This document shows, piece by piece, positions 1 to 5,126 of a stretch of 6,599 nt of DNA. Within the stretch, counting starts at the first letter, position 1. Every line of letters starts with the position of its first letter. This DNA comes from JAKACU01 sp021821185 (lineage in GTDB: Bacteria > Bacillota > Bacilli > Alicyclobacillales > SLC66), in contig DAHWJX010000030.1 in NCBI GenBank assembly GCA_027343965.1, positions 1 to 6,599 on the forward strand, written 5' to 3'. The notes under the pieces are model-generated. The model saw only the letters and a list, made by a program, of their open reading frames with translations, was not told the origin of the DNA and made no database searches. The translations under genes and the position numbers were made by a program.

Positions 1-723
1 ATTTAGAGGTGGAAGCAAGGATGGAAAGCGTTTTGCCAACATACTTTTTCCAGCACCTGGCGGACCAATAAATAAAATATGGTGATAACCTAGAGCAGCT
101 AATGCAAGAGCTCTTTTCGCAAAATGTAGTCCGGCAATATCATCTAAACTAGTATGGACCAATTCATCATGAACAATCTCAGGGGGTCTTTTATAACGAT
201 GTCTTGTGTCGACTTGTCCCTTTATGACCGAAATAGCTTCGATCAAAGAGTTAACCGTGTAGATATGTTGTTGTTCGTCTTCTGTCATGGTTGTCACATC
301 GACTGTGTCTGGCACAATAACCTTATGCGCGCCCACATGAACGGCTGACCGCGCAACGCCCCATGCCCCTGTAAAAGAACGAACTTGTCCATCAAGAGAT
401 AATTCACCTAAAATCACAGTGTCTGAAGAAACAGGTATCAATTGTTCAGAAGCCACCAAAATGGCAATAGCGATCGGGAGATCTAATCCTGTACCATCTT
501 TGCGCAAATCTGCTGGTCGCAAGCTTATGATCATACGTCGGCGCGGCCATTCAAAACCGCTATTCACAATGGCTGATCGCACGCGTTCTTTCGCTTCTCG
601 TATGGATGATGCCGCGAGTCCTACAATATCGACACAAGGAAGTCCTGATTGCACGTCGGCTTCCACACTGATGGATAAGCCGTCCAAGCCATGTAAAGCC
701 ATTCCTGTCACCGCGGTATACAC
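1..723 (-). CDS. comM: YifB/ComM family Mg-chelatase-like AAA+ ATPase, N-terminal part (cut by window edge)
   Basis: The reading frame is open from a GTG at 723 down to position 1 and gives 241 codons; the family is usually about 500 residues, so roughly half is visible. The protein begins with the ChlI-like N-terminal domain (about residues 20-140), including LPCVDIVGL at 29-36, DLPIAIAI at 81-88 and GELSLDG at 106-112. The AAA+ core then opens with Walker A GPPGAGKS at 220-227; Walker B and the arginine finger lie outside the window. ComM in Gram-negative bacteria is a hexameric helicase promoting branch migration during natural transformation; the role of Gram-positive YifB proteins is less well established. 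The GTG start is preferred because an in-frame TGA lies six codons upstream and a GAGGG sequence lies about 12 bases before it. An ATT directly before the GTG is a less likely start. The gene runs opposite to sucCD and is separated from its upstream neighbour by a terminator, so it is probably transcribed alone. Confidence 0.93.
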   Translation of the reverse strand, partial: MYTAVTGMALHGLDGLSISVEADVQSGLPCVDIVGLAASSIREAKERVRSAIVNSGFEWPRRRMIISLRPADLRKDGTGLDLPIAIAILVASEQLIPVSSDTVILGELSLDGQVRSFTGAWGVARSAVHVGAHKVIVPDTVDVTTMTEDEQQHIYTVNSLIEAISVIKGQVDTRHRYKRPPEIVHDELVHTSLDDIAGLHFAKRALALAALGYHHILFIGPPGAGKSMLAKRFPSLLPPLN

Positions 724-748
724 AATGTCTGCTATCCCTCACTTTATA

Positions 749-776
749 GTTATACGGATCTAGCTCTACTCTACAA
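749..776 (-). promoter_or_regulatory. Candidate promoter of comM
   Basis: Read on the minus strand, TTGTAG (776-771) is followed after 16 bases by TATAAC (754-749), a 5/6 match to the sigma-A -10 box with a poor -35. Transcription would start near 742 and leave a leader of about 20 bases carrying the GAGGG ribosome site. Position supports it, since it lies just downstream of the preceding gene's terminator, but the -35 match is weak. Confidence 0.35.
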
Positions 777-781
777 GGCGA

Positions 782-806
782 CAAAACATCACACCATGAT
801 GTTTTG
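782..806 (-). other. Perfect 10-bp hairpin upstream of comM
   Basis: CAAAACATCA (782-791) and TGATGTTTTG (797-806) are exact inverted repeats around a 5-base loop. The element lies between the terminator of the zinc-finger-like gene and the candidate comM promoter. On either strand the stem is AT-rich and is not followed by a clean T run, so it is not a standard terminator. It could be a second, weak termination hairpin or a dyad operator about 6 bases upstream of the comM -35. Confidence 0.5.
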
Positions 807-821
807 AAGAGGAATTTCACC

Positions 822-852
822 ATAGAAAAGGTCCCGACAAAAAGTCGGGACC
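822..852 (-). terminator. Intrinsic terminator of the zinc-finger-like gene
   Basis: GGTCCCGAC (830-838) and GTCGGGACC (844-852) form a perfect 9-bp GC-rich stem with a 5-base loop. On the minus strand the stem is followed by TTTTCTAT. It begins about 30 bases after the stop codon at 882, as expected for a rho-independent terminator, and isolates this gene from comM. The T tract is short, so some read-through is possible. Confidence 0.85.
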
Positions 853-881
853 AGTACAATATCATTGGTGTAAGCATCGAA

Positions 882-1307
882 TTACGATGATTCTTGTAGC
901 AGACTTTGTTCTTTCATCAAAACCTGATGGAGAAAGAGCAATGTATCCTTCACTTCGTGAACCCACTTCGTGTCCCCTAAGAGCGTCGCAAAGTTCCACA
1001 CATCTAACATGTGATCCAGTTGCTCCTGTGACACTGTAGGGATGTCTCGGGTATCAAAAGAAGGATAGTCCAGAAGAACATCTTGGATTTGCAGTTCATC
1101 CACAACGTCTAAAAGACTTGCTTGCTTTACGCCATCAGTTTCACATTGATGCACATACATGGTCACTTGAGTCTCTAGCATCGGTGCTATGACCGCCTGG
1201 CCGCAAGTGCGGCAGACCAGGAAGGGAACATCCGTCAAGAGCGTGCCCCTTTCGGAATGAAGTGGCCGAATACGAGCTGTCATGGTAGCTCCGCAACAGA
1301 AGTCCAT
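882..1307 (-). CDS. Small protein of unknown function with an N-terminal YgiT-like zinc-finger cysteine cluster
   Basis: The 141-residue protein has an N-terminal cluster of about 40 residues. It carries adjacent cysteines C4-C5 followed by Gly, then C32-R-T-C35-G, with a short charged/hydrophobic segment between. This resembles the YgiT-type (MqsA N-terminal-like) zinc finger, although the first pair is C-C and not the usual C-x-x-C; D2 stands where the first cysteine would be expected. H53 and C55 are possible extra ligands. The remainder (about 60-141) is acidic, apparently helical and free of membrane segments, and I recognise no catalytic motif. No helix-turn-helix of the MqsA kind and no partner toxin gene are evident, so an antitoxin role is not supported. 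The ATG at 1307 is chosen because an AAGGAGGG ribosome site sits 7 bases upstream; a longer frame to 1370 would translate that site and the promoter. The gene has its own promoter and terminator, so it looks monocistronic. Confidence 0.8.
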   Translation of the reverse strand: MDFCCGATMTARIRPLHSERGTLLTDVPFLVCRTCGQAVIAPMLETQVTMYVHQCETDGVKQASLLDVVDELQIQDVLLDYPSFDTRDIPTVSQEQLDHMLDVWNFATLLGDTKWVHEVKDTLLFLHQVLMKEQSLLQESS

Positions 1308-1313
1308 ATCGTT

Positions 1314-1321
1314 CCCTCCTT
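1314..1321 (-). promoter_or_regulatory. Strong ribosome binding site that fixes the zinc-finger gene start
   Basis: The minus strand reads AAGGAGGG, nearly the full complement of the 16S 3' end, 7 bases before the ATG at 1307. This excludes the longer in-frame start at 1370, whose extra residues KEGGND are just the translation of this site. Confidence 0.85.
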
Positions 1322-1331
1322 CTTTTCTTGT

Positions 1332-1359
1332 ATTATAACAGCCTCGGCATAGAAGGCAA
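1332..1359 (-). promoter_or_regulatory. Extended -10 promoter of the zinc-finger-like gene
   Basis: On the minus strand TTGCCT (1359-1354, 4/6 match) lies 16 bases before a perfect TATAAT (1337-1332), which is preceded by TG-T, the extended -10 motif. Transcription would start near 1325, giving a leader of about 18 bases that contains the ribosome site. This is the best sigma-A-like promoter in the window. Confidence 0.7.
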
Positions 1360-1388
1360 TCAATAAACACGCAAAAAACGAAAAAGTT

Positions 1389-1403
1389 AGACAGTTCCTG
1401 TCT
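1389..1403. other. Short palindrome AGACAG-TTC-CTGTCT in the divergent spacer
   Basis: Two 6-base arms are exact inverted repeats around a 3-base centre, about 30 bases upstream of the zinc-finger gene -35. A second pair, AGTTAG (1385-1390) and CTAACT (1419-1424), overlaps it. It could be an operator dyad or a small hairpin; no T tract directly follows on the plus strand. I do not recognise it as a named regulator site. Confidence 0.35.
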
Positions 1404-1554
1404 CTTTTGTGAATTGCGCTAACTAAACAAAAAATCTTCTTTTACTGCAATACTTTTCACAAACTTGTCTATAAAATAGTAAATTTTGTAAATTAAAATC
1501 ATTATGGCCTACACGTCGCCCTATTTCATATTGGCTACCGTTGCCTATGACAAA

Positions 1555-1570
1555 CTGTAAGCGATTTCGA
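1555..1570 (+). promoter_or_regulatory. Candidate CcpA cre site upstream of sucC
   Basis: CTGTAAGCGATTTCGA matches the Bacillus cre consensus WTGNAARCGNWWWCAW at 14 of 16 positions, including the central AAGCG and the TTTC half. The mismatches are the first base and the G in place of the A after that C. The site overlaps the -35 of a candidate promoter ending at 1595, so CcpA bound here would be expected to repress. This is a motif match only. Confidence 0.42.
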
Positions 1571-1595
1571 AAAGAGACATTACTCCATGTATACT
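1567..1595 (+). promoter_or_regulatory. Candidate distal suc promoter P1
   Basis: TCGAAA (1567-1572, 4/6) is followed after 17 bases by TATACT (1590-1595, 5/6). Its -35 shares bases with the cre-like site. A transcript from here would carry a leader of about 130 bases before the sucC GTG. Confidence 0.35.
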
Positions 1596-1635
1596 CATTT
1601 CACAATGTTTATTTGTATGTATTTGGAAAATCATA

Positions 1636-1669
1636 TTGAATTTCATGCTATATTCCGTTATCCTATAAG
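1636..1669 (+). promoter_or_regulatory. Candidate proximal suc promoter region P2
   Basis: Three overlapping -10 options lie here: TGC-TATATT (1646-1654), an extended -10 with no good -35; TTGAAT (1636-1641) with a 17-base spacer to TATCCT (1659-1664); and TATAAG (1664-1669) without a good -35. The sequence cannot decide between them. Any of them would give a 60-75 base leader. Confidence 0.35.
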
Positions 1670-1685
1670 TTGTGTTTAAAGGCGT

Positions 1686-1707
1686 GGCAGATCCAATCGG
1701 ATCGGCT
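1686..1707 (+). other. Hairpin in the sucC leader
   Basis: GATCC (1690-1694) and GGATC (1699-1703) pair around a 4-base loop. The stem extends past an A/G mismatch with three more pairs, one of them G-T. It ends about 15 bases before the sucC ribosome site and has no T tract, so it is not a terminator. A role in mRNA stability or translation is possible but unproven. Confidence 0.35.
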
Positions 1708-1720
1708 CGAGTGAGTCGGT

Positions 1721-1730
1721 AGGGAGGAAG
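1721..1730 (+). promoter_or_regulatory. Ribosome binding site of sucC
   Basis: AGGGAGGAAG places the GGAGG core 8 bases before the GTG at 1736 and so supports this non-ATG start. The resulting N-terminus MNIHEYQAK is typical of SucC. Confidence 0.85.
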
Positions 1731-1735
1731 CATTC

Positions 1736-2893
1736 GTGAACATTCATGAATATCAGGCAAAAGCCGTTTTCCGTAAGTACGGCGTTGCAGTACCTGTTGG
1801 CGCAGTAGCTTTTAGTGTCGACGAGGCCGTGAAAGTGGCGGAACAATTTGGTGGACGGGCTGTTGTAAAGGCGCAAATTCATGCTGGCGGCAGAGGAAAA
1901 GCCGGCGGTGTAAAATTAGCCAAGTCGTTAGAGGAAGTTCGTCAATATGCGACAGAGCTTCTTGGTAAAACATTGGTAACCCATCAAACGGGACCTGAGG
2001 GCAAGGTTGTACAACGTTTGTTAGTTGAGTCACTGACAGATATTCAAAAGGAATACTATGTTGGTGTTGTGATCGACCGCGCTACGGGATGCGTTACTAT
2101 GATGGCGTCTGAAGAAGGCGGTATGGAAATCGAAGAAGTTGCGGCCAAATCACCGGAAAAAATCTTCCGCGAAACAGTTGATCCCGCTGTTGGCCTCAAA
2201 GCTTTTCAGGCACGGAAGTTGGCTTATGCAATACATATCCCGTCTGACCTTACCAAACAAGCTACTCAGTTTATGATGGCTTTGTATAAAACGTTTGTCG
2301 ATAATGATTGTTCTGTGGCTGAGATCAATCCGCTGGTAGTCACTAAAGGTGGAGAAGTTCTTGCTCTTGATGCAAAATTGAATTTCGATTCAAATGCATT
2401 ATATCGCCATAAGGATATTCTCGAGATGCGCGATCTTGCTGAGGAAGATGCACGTGAAGTGGAAGCTTCCAAGTATGATCTAAGTTACATTGCATTACAT
2501 GGCAACATTGGCTGCATGGTTAACGGTGCTGGGCTGGCCATGGCGACGATGGACACGATTAAGTATTATGGCGGTGAACCAGCTAATTTTCTTGATGTTG
2601 GCGGTGGCGCCACAGAAGAAAAAGTTACAGAAGCTTTTAAAATCATTTTGTCAGACGATGGCGTCAAAGGTATTTTGGTCAATATTTTCGGGGGCATCAT
2701 GAAGTGCGACGTTATTGCCAACGGCGTCGTTGCTGCCGCTCGTCAAGTTGGTCTGACTCGTCCACTAGTCGTTCGCCTTGAAGGTACGAATGTGGACCTT
2801 GGTAAGCAAATCCTGAAAGAATCCGGCTTGTCGATTGTTCCGGCTGACTCATTAGCTGAGGCGGCGCAAAAAATCGTCGAGCTCGTGAAGTAG
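1736..2893 (+). CDS. sucC: Succinate--CoA ligase (ADP-forming), beta subunit
   Basis: SucC with SucD forms succinyl-CoA synthetase, the cytoplasmic TCA-cycle enzyme that converts succinyl-CoA, ADP (or GDP) and phosphate to succinate, CoA and ATP through a phosphohistidine. The 385-residue length is normal for the family. The N-terminal ATP-grasp domain (about 1-240) shows K45 followed by AQIHAGGRGKAGG (46-58), the nucleotide-binding loop. E196, N198 and D212 (in EINPL and LDAKLNFD) correspond to the Mg/nucleotide ligands and helix near the second phosphohistidine site. The C-terminal CoA-ligase domain (about 245-385) carries NGAGLAM (263-269), DVGGGA (287-292), NIFGGI (316-321) and EGTN (349-352). 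Nucleotide preference cannot be read with certainty. Translation starts at GTG behind a strong ribosome site. sucD follows after 12 bases, so the two are cotranscribed. A cre-like site upstream suggests carbon-source control. Confidence 0.98.
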   Translation: MNIHEYQAKAVFRKYGVAVPVGAVAFSVDEAVKVAEQFGGRAVVKAQIHAGGRGKAGGVKLAKSLEEVRQYATELLGKTLVTHQTGPEGKVVQRLLVESLTDIQKEYYVGVVIDRATGCVTMMASEEGGMEIEEVAAKSPEKIFRETVDPAVGLKAFQARKLAYAIHIPSDLTKQATQFMMALYKTFVDNDCSVAEINPLVVTKGGEVLALDAKLNFDSNALYRHKDILEMRDLAEEDAREVEASKYDLSYIALHGNIGCMVNGAGLAMATMDTIKYYGGEPANFLDVGGGATEEKVTEAFKIILSDDGVKGILVNIFGGIMKCDVIANGVVAAARQVGLTRPLVVRLEGTNVDLGKQILKESGLSIVPADSLAEAAQKIVELVK

Positions 2894-2905
2894 GGGGGTA
2901 GGTCA

Positions 2906-3805
2906 ATGAGTATTTTAGTCGATAAGAACACTCGTGTGATCACGCAAGGTATCAGCGGTAAAACTGGGTTATTTCATACGCAGCAGGCCATCGAATATGG
3001 CACAAACATGGTTGCTGGTGTGACCCCTGGAAAAGGTGGTACCGTTATTGAAGGAGTTCCTGTCTTTAACACCGTTGAAGAAGCGGTGCGCGAGACGGCT
3101 GCTAATGCATCTGTGATTTATGTGCCGCCTGCAGGGGCTGCGGAAGCCATTATGGAAGCGGCAGAGGCAGGCGTGGAACTTGTAATTTGCATCACGGAAG
3201 GTATTCCCGTGCTGGATATGGTTCAAGTGAAACGATATTTGGAGGGTAGAAATACCCGCCTTATCGGACCTAACTGCCCAGGCGTTATCACGCCAAATCA
3301 ATGTAAAATTGGTATTATGCCAGGCTACATTCACAAACCCGGTCATGTCGGTGTTGTCAGCCGTAGTGGAACCTTGACCTATGAAGCCGTCTATCAATTG
3401 ACGACGCAAGGTATTGGTCAAACCACAGCCGTTGGTATTGGCGGTGACCCGGTAAATGGTACAAACTTCGTCGATGTGCTTCGCATGTTCAACGAAGATC
3501 CGGAAACGGAAGCCGTGATTATGATCGGCGAAATTGGTGGAACAGCTGAAGAAGATGCTGCCGCTTATGTGAAGGAATACATGAAAAAACCAGTCGCAGG
3601 ATTTATTGCAGGTCGTAGTGCACCTCCCGGTAAACGTATGGGGCATGCTGGCGCCATTATCTCGGGCGGTAAGGGCACGGCGGTAGAAAAGGTTGCGGCG
3701 ATGGAAGCTGCGGGTATCAAAGTGGCACCTACGCACTCTGAAATGGGTTCGACTCTTGTGGCGATGCTCAAAGAACGTGGTTTGCTTGAGAAATGTCGTT
3801 CCTAG
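2906..3805 (+). CDS. sucD: Succinate--CoA ligase (ADP-forming), alpha subunit
   Basis: SucD is the CoA-binding, phosphorylated subunit of succinyl-CoA synthetase. At 299 residues it is slightly longer than the E. coli protein (about 289). The Rossmann-type CoA-binding domain (about 1-125) includes TQGISGKTG (13-21), GVTPGKGG (38-45) and GPNCPG (121-126). The ligase domain (about 145-299) includes SRSGTLTYE (152-160), GIGGDPVNGT (177-186) and IGEIGG (207-212). H247 in GKRMGHAGAI is the active-site histidine that becomes phosphorylated, equivalent to H246 in E. coli, and E209 is the conserved partner glutamate. All key residues are present. The ATG at 2906 lies 12 bases after the sucC stop and is preceded by a G-rich but not classical ribosome site (GGGGGGTAGG), which suggests translational coupling with sucC. 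A strong terminator follows the stop. Confidence 0.98.
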   Translation: MSILVDKNTRVITQGISGKTGLFHTQQAIEYGTNMVAGVTPGKGGTVIEGVPVFNTVEEAVRETAANASVIYVPPAGAAEAIMEAAEAGVELVICITEGIPVLDMVQVKRYLEGRNTRLIGPNCPGVITPNQCKIGIMPGYIHKPGHVGVVSRSGTLTYEAVYQLTTQGIGQTTAVGIGGDPVNGTNFVDVLRMFNEDPETEAVIMIGEIGGTAEEDAAAYVKEYMKKPVAGFIAGRSAPPGKRMGHAGAIISGGKGTAVEKVAAMEAAGIKVAPTHSEMGSTLVAMLKERGLLEKCRS

Positions 3806-3813
3806 TGGTATCG

Positions 3814-3847
3814 AAAAAAGGTTCCGGCTTTTGCTGGAACCTTTTTT
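3814..3847 (+). terminator. Intrinsic terminator of the sucCD operon
   Basis: GGTTCCGGC (3820-3828) pairs with GCTGGAACC (3833-3841), including one G-T pair, around a TTTT loop, and is followed by six T. Six A precede the stem, so the structure could also work on the minus strand. It begins 9 bases after the sucD stop and separates sucCD from dprA. Confidence 0.93.
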
Positions 3848-3919
3848 CATTTGGTAAAGAATAATTACTCGATGTTATGGTTCATCCCTCTTGTCCGTGC
3901 CACAATGCATGATAAAGAG

Positions 3920-3930
3920 AAAGGATGATC
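3920..3930 (+). promoter_or_regulatory. Probable ribosome binding site deciding the dprA start
   Basis: AAAGGATGATC resembles the 16S complement AAAGGAGGTGATC with a two-base gap. The AAAGGA part ends 10 bases before a TTG at 3936. No comparable site precedes the other in-frame starts: TTG 3891, GTG 3897 and ATG 3909. The ATG at 3945 would be 19 bases away, which is too far. Confidence 0.55.
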
Positions 3931-3935
3931 AAGTA

Positions 3936-5045
3936 TTGCAAGACATGGAGCTCATGCTATGGATCACATTGTTGTCAACGCCAGGAATTGGCCTAAAAAC
4001 AGCTCGCCGAGTGATGTCTGCTGCACAAGATTGGGGTGATCTTGTTGTCTATCAAACTGCTGATTGGTGTGAGCATGGACTCTCTTTAGAAATTGCCAAA
4101 AATCTTCGAGAATCGTTTTTAAATAAAGTTGGTGAATATGCCGTAGAACGACTTCGTCGTGAAAGCATACAGGTGGTAGGTGCAAATGATGAGCATTATC
4201 CGAGGCTACTTCATGAGATTGACGATCCACCACCGTTTTTAACATATCTTGGCGATGGCGTGACACAGTATGATACGATAGTGGCTGTTGTAGGTACTAG
4301 ACAGTGTACAGCCTATGGCAGACGAGCGGCACGAGAAATTGCGCAGGATCTTCAAAGAGATGGTGTAATCATAGCGTCTGGCTTAGCGATGGGGATTGAC
4401 CAAGAAGCCCATAAGGCCACATTGCAAAATGGAGGTAAAACAATCGCCGTGCTTGGCTCTGGTCTCTATCAAGTGTACCCTGCCCAACATCGTCCTTTGG
4501 CAGATCAGATAGCTGCAACGGGCGGAACAGTATATAGCGAGTTTTTACCATGGCAAGGGCCACAAAGACATCATTTTATTCAGCGCAACCGTTTGATCAG
4601 TGGGATGTCAAAGGCAGTTATCGTAGTTGAGGCTGGCACAAAAAGTGGGGCATTGATTACGGCTGATTATGCTCTGTCACAAAATAGAGATGTTGCCGTT
4701 GTCCCAGGGTCGATCTATAATAGCCACGCGCAGGGCTGTCATGAATTGTTGGTTCAAGGGGCGATGGCCTTGATATCGACAAAATATGTGTTGCAACAAT
4801 TGCAAATCACGGTACAAAATTGTACGCTTCACCATGACACGCTCCTTACTTCGTCACCCATTGGAGAAACAAAAGAGATGCAAGATATTCTGGCACAACT
4901 GCAAGTAGGCTATAAATCCATGGGTGATTTGAGTCGGTCACCGGAATTAGTACATCTATCTCTTTCAGAAATGACGAAAGTATTGACAGAGATGGAAGTG
5001 CACGGCTTAATCGTGAGAGTCGGTCCAGGCTTGTATGGATTGTGA
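3936..5045 (+). CDS. dprA: DNA-processing protein DprA (Smf)
   Basis: DprA binds incoming single-stranded DNA in the cytoplasm during natural transformation, protects it and loads RecA. It is also conserved in many species with no known competence. From the TTG at 3936 the protein has 369 residues, longer than the 297-residue B. subtilis protein as I recall it. It appears to have the three-part layout: an N-terminal helix-hairpin-helix/SAM-like region (PGIG at 16-19), the Rossmann-like core, and a C-terminal winged-helix DprA_WH domain (about 313-369). Core motifs are VVGTR (118-122), SGLAMGID (148-155), AVLGSGLYQVYP (171-182) and RNRLISGMS (217-225), followed by VVEAGTKSGALITA. All are well conserved. 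The start is uncertain; upstream TTG 3891, GTG 3897 and ATG 3909 are in frame but lack a ribosome site. No convincing own promoter is visible in the 130 bases after the sucD terminator, so read-through or a weak promoter is likely. topA follows after 81 bases. Confidence 0.94.
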   Translation: MQDMELMLWITLLSTPGIGLKTARRVMSAAQDWGDLVVYQTADWCEHGLSLEIAKNLRESFLNKVGEYAVERLRRESIQVVGANDEHYPRLLHEIDDPPPFLTYLGDGVTQYDTIVAVVGTRQCTAYGRRAAREIAQDLQRDGVIIASGLAMGIDQEAHKATLQNGGKTIAVLGSGLYQVYPAQHRPLADQIAATGGTVYSEFLPWQGPQRHHFIQRNRLISGMSKAVIVVEAGTKSGALITADYALSQNRDVAVVPGSIYNSHAQGCHELLVQGAMALISTKYVLQQLQITVQNCTLHHDTLLTSSPIGETKEMQDILAQLQVGYKSMGDLSRSPELVHLSLSEMTKVLTEMEVHGLIVRVGPGLYGL

Positions 5046-5048
5046 TAC

Positions 5049-5076
5049 TTGTCAATCCATCGCATTTGCATATTCT
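5049..5076 (+). promoter_or_regulatory. Candidate promoter of topA
   Basis: TTGTCA (5/6 match) is followed after 16 bases by TATTCT (4/6) in the 81-base dprA-topA gap. Transcription would begin near 5083 and leave a leader of about 45 bases. No terminator lies between dprA and topA, so topA can also be read from upstream. Confidence 0.35.
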
Positions 5077-5113
5077 TTGATTTGAGTGATAAGATGTGGT
5101 GAAATTTACTGGC

Positions 5114-5120
5114 AAGGGGG
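5114..5120 (+). promoter_or_regulatory. Ribosome binding site of topA
   Basis: AAGGGGG lies 6 bases before the ATG at 5127. It supports that start, and the resulting N-terminus MADYLVIVESPAKAKT is canonical for bacterial TopA. Confidence 0.8.
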
Positions 5121-5126
5121 AAAACG

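Larger units (their letters stand above)
1308..1735. other. Gene-free divergent intergenic region between the zinc-finger gene and sucC
   Basis: About 430 AT-rich bases separate the two divergent genes. I see no convincing coding frame, tRNA or riboswitch fold. The left third holds the zinc-finger gene promoter and a palindrome. The middle (about 1430-1550) is strongly AT-rich with two GTAAATT copies (1479-1485, 1488-1494) and nothing else recognisable. The right third holds a cre-like site, two candidate suc promoters and the sucC leader. The size is larger than two simple promoters need. Confidence 0.7.

Noticed and set aside
154..763. Plus-strand frames of 64 and 114 codons
   Set aside because: Both lie antisense within or across the comM coding region and show no recognisable features.
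560..877. A 105-codon minus-strand frame overlapping the comM start
   Set aside because: It runs through the terminator hairpin and then reads the comM N-terminus in another frame. The true comM frame has clear family motifs.
882..1307. Antitoxin of an MqsRA-type toxin-antitoxin pair
   Set aside because: No MqsR-like toxin gene is adjacent, the C-terminal helix-turn-helix is not evident, and the gene is flanked by its own promoter and terminator.
1308..1370. N-terminal extension of the zinc-finger-like protein from an ATG at 1370
   Set aside because: The extension would translate the promoter -10 box and the ribosome binding site, and it lacks its own ribosome site.
1525..1553. Minus-strand promoter-like pair TTGTCA-17-TATGAA
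   Set aside because: The -10 matches only 4/6 and it would fire more than 200 bases upstream of a gene that already has a much better promoter. A chance match is likely in AT-rich DNA.
1371..1735. Possible riboswitch, T-box or small RNA in the long spacer
   Set aside because: I found no T-box motif, no conserved riboswitch core and no hairpin followed by a T tract on the plus strand before sucC.
2969..3850. A 293-codon open frame on the minus strand across sucD
   Set aside because: It is antisense to a fully conserved sucD, its translation is rich in His, Asn, Arg and Phe without domain character, and it starts inside the terminator. It is a codon-bias shadow.
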